From contig QNDJ01000039.1 in assembly GCA_003644825.1 (NCBI GenBank), forward strand, positions 1 through 9,213: a stretch of 9,213 nucleotides of DNA, read 5' to 3'. The DNA comes from B21-G16 sp003644825 [NCBI: Candidatus Zhuqueibacterota bacterium]. GTDB taxonomy: Bacteria; SM23-31; B21-G16. Under the pieces are notes generated by a model. The model was not told the DNA's origin, did not search any database, and saw only the letters and a list, made by a program, of their open reading frames with translations. Of the stretch, positions 5,390 through 9,213 are shown in pieces (position 1 is the first letter of the stretch; each line of letters opens with the position of its first letter). The position numbers and the translations under genes are program-made.

Positions 5390-6697
5390 ATGTGTAGAAT
5401 TTTATTTACTATAATTACAATTTTTAGTATGGTTTCAGTAGTTCCGAAAATTTGCAATTGTGGAAATAAATTCTCTGAAAAATTCAAAGTTGATAAGATT
5501 GAGCTTACCGGCAACTACAAAACAAAAGATTATATAATCCTCAGAGAATTAATCATAAAAGAAGGAGATATAGTAACACCTGGAGAAATTGAAAGAGACC
5601 GACTCAGAATTTTAAATACTCGACTATTTGAAAGAGTTCAGGTAAGAAAAAAAGTTGTTAACGGTAAAAATATACTTGAATTCCAGTTAACCGAAAGACT
5701 TTACGTTCTACCGGTACCTGTATTAAAAATTAACGATAAGGACTGGAATAAAATTTCGTATGGTGGGTCATTAGCCCATAACAATTTCAGAGGAAGAGCT
5801 GAAAAAATCAATGCAACAATATGGAAGGGGTATAATCCCGGTTATATCCTGTCTTTTTTTAACCCCTGGATTGCAGGAAATAAAAAAATTCTACTCAGAG
5901 CAAACCTGTTTAACATAAAAAAAAGAACAAAGAGTATCCTTTTTAATAAATATAATGAATACAGAACAGGGTTTTATTTTGGTTTCGGAAAAAGATTCGG
6001 TTTATACCTCTGGACAAACCTCTCTTTAGGATATGAAAAAATATCTGTAAGCAGAAAATTTAAAGGTGGTGTATTCTCGAAAACCGGTTCAGACAATTTT
6101 TTTAACAGTTACTTTGAGGTAATATTTGATAATCGAGACTTGAGAAAATACCCCGGTAAAGGATGGAATAATTTATTCTGGATATCCAGAACAGAATATT
6201 TTAATGGTAATCATAATTTCTTTAAATTTGGATTTTCTATAAGCAAATTTACCAGAATTAAAAAAGGGTGTATATTTGCATTTAACCTGTTTTCAACCAT
6301 CTCATCGGGGAAATTGCCTTCTTATTCCAGAGAATACTTTGGATATGAACGAAGAATAAGAGGGCACTATTACAGTAAACTTGAAGGTGACAACCTCTGG
6401 GGAGGCATTCTTGAATTGAGGTTTCCTTTTGGAAAGCTAAAATACATCAACTGGCAGGGTGCTCCTGTTTTTAAAAAGTATTTTAGAAACCTGGAATTTG
6501 GTATAAACGGAGAAATATTTGCTGATTTTGGCAGTACCTGGAGCAACTCTGACAGAATATTCAATGTTCCCATCTATAAAGGATTTGGTGCAGGTATTAA
6601 CTTCAGGCTACCATACGATAGTTTTCTAAGATTTGACATAGCAGTAAATGAAAAAAAGAACATTGAATTCCTTATATTAGAGGGCATTTCTTTCTAA
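5390..6697 (+). CDS. Omp85/BamA-like outer-membrane protein with one POTRA domain
   Basis: The 435-aa protein has a signal peptide (about 1-24), a single POTRA domain (about 33-104; FKVDKIELTGNYKT to LEFQLTERLYV) and a beta-barrel to the end. Barrel landmarks are FDNRDLRKYPGKGW (246-259), the RIRG motif (322-325, counterpart of the VRGF/VRGY lid motif), LELRFPF (341-347), FADFGSTW (378-385), GFGAGINFRLPY (398-409) and a C-terminal Phe in the last strand. It acts in the outer membrane, inserting or translocating proteins or possibly lipids. BamA normally has about five POTRA domains and TamA three, so this is an accessory or divergent member, not a standard BamA. AGGA lies 4 nt before the ATG. 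It follows the permease by 6 nt and precedes rsmE by 2 nt. Confidence 0.85.
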   Translation: MCRILFTIITIFSMVSVVPKICNCGNKFSEKFKVDKIELTGNYKTKDYIILRELIIKEGDIVTPGEIERDRLRILNTRLFERVQVRKKVVNGKNILEFQLTERLYVLPVPVLKINDKDWNKISYGGSLAHNNFRGRAEKINATIWKGYNPGYILSFFNPWIAGNKKILLRANLFNIKKRTKSILFNKYNEYRTGFYFGFGKRFGLYLWTNLSLGYEKISVSRKFKGGVFSKTGSDNFFNSYFEVIFDNRDLRKYPGKGWNNLFWISRTEYFNGNHNFFKFGFSISKFTRIKKGCIFAFNLFSTISSGKLPSYSREYFGYERRIRGHYYSKLEGDNLWGGILELRFPFGKLKYINWQGAPVFKKYFRNLEFGINGEIFADFGSTWSNSDRIFNVPIYKGFGAGINFRLPYDSFLRFDIAVNEKKNIEFLILEGISF

Positions 6698-6699
6698 AA

Positions 6700-7449
6700 A
6701 TGGAAAATTTTACTCACGAAATATTCTATACAAAACCTGAAAATGTAACTGATACTACTTTTATAATTGAAGGTCAGGAATTCCACCATGCATTTAGAGT
6801 ATTGAGGAAAAAAATCGGTGATAACATCACGGCGGTGGATGGGGCAGGTAATCGGTACACCGGAACTATTATAAAAAAAATATCAGAAGAAAAAGCCGAA
6901 TGTAAAATTAATAAAACAGTGATTAATTCAGGTGAACCAATAACAGCAGTTACAGTATTCATAGGGCTGATTAAAGGAAAACGTTTTGAAATATTTATCG
7001 AAAAAAGTGTAGAAATAGGTATTAGGAAAATTGTTCCTCTTATAACAGAAAGGTCATTCAAAGATATTTCATCACAAAAACTGGAAAGGTGGAAAAATAT
7101 TGCTATATCTGCAGTTAAGCAATGCAGAAGGTCTATTTTACCGGAAATTTGCTCACCTCTGGAATTAAATAGTATATTCAGAAAAAATGAAAAATTCGAC
7201 CTGAAACTCGTTGCACATTCGAATAAAGGTTCAAAAAATCTCTCAATCCTATTAAAAAATAAAAAAGTAAGACCTATTCGAAAAATAGCCATATTAATCG
7301 GCCCTGAAGGAGGTTTTACAGAAAATGAAGTCCATCAAGCTGAAACGAATGGTTTTATCAAAGTAAAACTCGGTGAAAGAAGACTGAGAACAGAAACCGC
7401 AGGAATCGTTGCACTCACATCAATATTATTAGAACAGAATGATATATAA
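6700..7449 (+). CDS. rsmE: 16S rRNA m3U1498 methyltransferase RsmE
   Basis: RsmE methylates N3 of U1498 in 16S rRNA using S-adenosylmethionine. At 249 aa it has the usual length. It shows the N-terminal PUA-like part with HHAFRVLRKKIGD (29-41), then the SPOUT knot with LIKGKRFEIFIEKSVEIG (90-107), AVKQCRRS (138-145), GPEGGFTENE (201-210) and LGERRLRTETA (224-234). The last two motifs form the trefoil-knot SAM site. The ATG comes 2 nt after the Omp85 stop, with no strong Shine-Dalgarno site, so translation is likely coupled. It is a housekeeping protein whose place after an outer-membrane gene is not informative. Confidence 0.95.
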   Translation: MENFTHEIFYTKPENVTDTTFIIEGQEFHHAFRVLRKKIGDNITAVDGAGNRYTGTIIKKISEEKAECKINKTVINSGEPITAVTVFIGLIKGKRFEIFIEKSVEIGIRKIVPLITERSFKDISSQKLERWKNIAISAVKQCRRSILPEICSPLELNSIFRKNEKFDLKLVAHSNKGSKNLSILLKNKKVRPIRKIAILIGPEGGFTENEVHQAETNGFIKVKLGERRLRTETAGIVALTSILLEQNDI

Positions 7450-7453
7450 AAAG

Positions 7454-7481
7454 TTTACCTTGTTTGAATTTCAATTACAAT
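7454..7481 (+). promoter_or_regulatory. Possible promoter before the HIT gene
   Basis: TTTACC (7454-7459) and TACAAT (7476-7481) are 16 nt apart in the 58-nt gap after rsmE, the widest gap among the plus-strand genes. The -10 box is good and the -35 box is weak. A short palindrome, TTGAA-T-TTCAA, lies at 7464-7474 inside the spacer. It could drive the HIT and RarA genes separately. Confidence 0.35.
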
Positions 7482-7495
7482 GAAAAATTTTTAAA

Positions 7496-7502
7496 AAGGA
7501 GG
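7496..7502 (+). promoter_or_regulatory. Ribosome binding site that fixes a TTG start
   Basis: AAGGAGG lies 5 nt before the TTG at 7508-7510. There is no ATG nearby in frame, and the family's standard N terminus (MSDCIFCKI) begins exactly at this TTG. The site therefore decides the non-ATG start. Confidence 0.85.
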
Positions 7503-7507
7503 TTAAT

Positions 7508-7852
7508 TTGTCAGATTGTATTTTCTGCAAAATAGCAACAGGAGAAATAAAAACTGAGTTTATTTACGAAGATAAAGATATAGTTGCTTTTAAAGATATT
7601 AATCCTCAGGCTCCTGTTCACATTATCATAATACCACGAAAACATATACCAACGTTAAATGATTTACAACCTCAGGAGAATGAGCTTGCTGGTAAAATGA
7701 TTACTATTGGAATAAAAATTGCCAAAAAATATAAAGAGTTAGAAAATGGCTACAGGCTGGTATTGAACTGCAAAAAGAATGGTGGGCAGGAAATTTTTCA
7801 TATTCATCTTCATCTACTTGGAGGCAGGAGGATGCAATGGCCACCGGGTTAA
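7508..7852 (+). CDS. HIT family nucleotide hydrolase (HinT-like)
   Basis: The 114-aa protein is a HinT-type purine nucleoside phosphoramidase/AMP-lysine hydrolase of the histidine-triad superfamily, acting in the cytoplasm as a dimer. It starts with DCIFCKIATGEI, has FKDINPQAPVHIIIIPRKHI (28-47), and ends with the histidine triad HIHLHLL (98-104) followed by GGRRMQWPPG. The length and ending match HinT proteins closely. CxxC at positions 4-7 may bind zinc, as in some relatives. The start is TTG with a perfect AAGGAGG. Its last 16 nt overlap the beginning of rarA. Confidence 0.95.
   Translation: MSDCIFCKIATGEIKTEFIYEDKDIVAFKDINPQAPVHIIIIPRKHIPTLNDLQPQENELAGKMITIGIKIAKKYKELENGYRLVLNCKKNGGQEIFHIHLHLLGGRRMQWPPG
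7826..7831 (+). promoter_or_regulatory. rarA ribosome binding site inside the HIT gene
   Basis: AGGAGG, 5 nt before the rarA ATG (7837), lies within the codons for the conserved GGRRM end of the HIT protein. It supports ATG 7837 as the true start and implies that the two genes are co-translated from one transcript. Confidence 0.75.
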
Positions 7853-9189
7853 ACGGCTCAAGTATAAATCTATTTAATGACAAACCTTCGGATGATGAGA
7901 TTACCATCCCCCTTGCTGAAAGAGTAAGACCAAAAAAACTGGATGAATTTATCGGACAGGATAACCTTACAGGAAAAAACGGTATAATAAGGAAATTTAT
8001 TGAATCCGGTAATATTCCATCTATAATTCTCTGGGGACCACCCGGTTCGGGAAAAACAACGCTTGCAAGAATAATTGCTGAAGGGAGCTCATCCGATTTT
8101 ATTCAGATAAGTGCTGTAACTTCTGGAGTAAAAGATGTTAAAGAAGTTATAGATAGAGCAACTTACAATAAAAAATATAAAAGTAAAAAGACCATCCTAT
8201 TCATTGATGAAATACACAGGTTCAACAAAGCTCAACAGGATGTTTTACTTCACAGTGTAGAAAACGGAACCCTTACTTTAATAGGAGCAACCACTGAAAA
8301 CCCCTCTTTTGAAATCATCTCGCCATTACTTTCAAGATGCAGGCTTTATCGGCTGGAACCACTTAATTATGATGAACTCGATAAAATATACAGACGAGCT
8401 ATAAAAAAGGATAAAGAATTAAAAAAATTAAAAATTAACCTCATAGAAAATGCAAAGGAACTCCTTCTTTTGCATTCTGGAGGTGATGCAAGAATCCTGC
8501 TCAACTGTATTGAACAGGCAGTTAAAACTATAAAACCTGATAAAAATGGTATAATAACAATAGAAAAATCAACTATCGAGAACATTTTTCAAAAAAGGTC
8601 ACTCCTTTACGATAAAAAAGGAGATTACCATTATGACCTTATTTCCGCTTTTATAAAAAGTGTAAGGGGTAGTGACCCGGACGCTGCTCTTTTCTGGATG
8701 GTAAGAATGCTTGAAGGTGGAGAAGACCCCAAATTCATTGCAAGAAGGATGATTATACTTGCATCAGAAGATATTGGTAATGCAGACCCCTATGCTCTTA
8801 CTCTGGCAACATCAACATTTACTGCGATTGATTATGTTGGTATGCCTGAAGCTGAAATAATACTTTCACAAACAGCAACATATCTTGCTTCTGCACCAAA
8901 AAGTAATTCTGCTATTAAGAGCCTTAAAAATGTTAAAGAAGAAATAAAAAATGAGCCTGATTCACCTGTTCCACTTCACCTGAGAAACCCGACAACAAAA
9001 GTCCATAAAAGTATGAACTATGGAAAAAATTATAAATACCCCCACCAATACAAAAACCACTTCATAAAACAGGTGTATTTACCGGAAAAATTTAAAGATA
9101 AGATATTTTATGAACCCTCTGACTCCGGAAGAGAAAAAATTATAAAAGAACGCCTTGAAAAATTATGGGAAAAAAGAAGAAAAAAATAA
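7837..9189 (+). CDS. rarA: Replication-associated recombination protein RarA (MgsA) AAA+ ATPase
   Basis: The 450-aa protein is a RarA/MgsA/WRNIP1-type AAA+ ATPase that acts at stalled replication forks and contacts single-strand-binding protein in known relatives. It shows PLAERVRPKKLDEFIGQ (25-41), Walker A GPPGSGKTT (67-75), Walker B LFIDEIHRFN (121-130), sensor-1 GATTENPSFE (150-159) and an arginine-finger segment LLSRCRL (164-170). The C-terminal RarA region contains MLEGGEDPKFIARRMIILAS and SEDIGNADPYAL. Length is normal. It overlaps the HIT gene by 16 nt and has a strong AGGAGG. The frame ends at TAA, and only 24 nt remain to the window edge, with no terminator visible. Confidence 0.95.
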   Translation: MATGLNGSSINLFNDKPSDDEITIPLAERVRPKKLDEFIGQDNLTGKNGIIRKFIESGNIPSIILWGPPGSGKTTLARIIAEGSSSDFIQISAVTSGVKDVKEVIDRATYNKKYKSKKTILFIDEIHRFNKAQQDVLLHSVENGTLTLIGATTENPSFEIISPLLSRCRLYRLEPLNYDELDKIYRRAIKKDKELKKLKINLIENAKELLLLHSGGDARILLNCIEQAVKTIKPDKNGIITIEKSTIENIFQKRSLLYDKKGDYHYDLISAFIKSVRGSDPDAALFWMVRMLEGGEDPKFIARRMIILASEDIGNADPYALTLATSTFTAIDYVGMPEAEIILSQTATYLASAPKSNSAIKSLKNVKEEIKNEPDSPVPLHLRNPTTKVHKSMNYGKNYKYPHQYKNHFIKQVYLPEKFKDKIFYEPSDSGREKIIKERLEKLWEKRRKK

Positions 9190-9213
9190 AATATACCTGT
9201 TAAAACATAATAC

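Noticed and set aside
6774-7292. 172-aa minus-strand open frame
   Set aside because: It lies wholly inside rsmE, whose motifs are complete, and shows no family features of its own.

Overview
This window comes from an AT-rich genome. Dense, closely packed genes are followed, at the left edge, by about 900 bp of repeat-rich non-coding DNA. An outer-membrane Omp85/BamA-like protein points to a bacterium with two membranes. The mixture of low GC, degenerate palindromic repeats, a BadF-type sugar kinase, an LsrF-like aldolase and a DUF3467 protein would suit an uncultivated candidate phylum (for example the Omnitrophota/Ratteibacteria area). That placement is only an impression, because no marker gene in the window settles it.

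Layout. (1) Positions 1-912 hold no convincing gene. They carry remnants of small palindromic repeat families in both orientations, plus a 154-bp block (345-498) of six consecutive hairpins bounded by an exact 19-bp inverted repeat. (2) Positions 913-4433 are a minus-strand operon. In transcription order it encodes a DUF3467 protein, an unrecognised cysteine-rich 113-aa protein, a BadF/BadG-type ATP-dependent sugar kinase, a class I aldolase close to LsrF, and a zinc-dependent alcohol/polyol dehydrogenase. A strong sigma-70-like promoter lies upstream (4490-4518) and a second one sits just before the aldolase (2758-2786). (3) Positions 4577-9189 run on the plus strand: an ABC-2 type permease without its ATPase, a single-POTRA Omp85 protein, the 16S rRNA methyltransferase RsmE, a HIT hydrolase with a TTG start, and the AAA+ ATPase RarA/MgsA. 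Several junctions are only a few bases long, and the HIT and RarA genes overlap by 16 nt.

How it fits together. The kinase, aldolase and dehydrogenase look like a compact sugar or polyol catabolic route: phosphorylation, NAD(P)-linked oxidation or reduction, and carbon-carbon cleavage. The real substrate cannot be read from sequence. It is unlikely to be autoinducer-2 processing, since no other lsr gene is present. The plus-strand genes are mostly housekeeping (envelope assembly, ribosome modification, replication-stress response). The least explained items are the hairpin block in the left non-coding region, the substrate of the kinase/aldolase/dehydrogenase set, the two small proteins at the head of that operon, and the short Omp85 protein paired with an ATPase-less permease.
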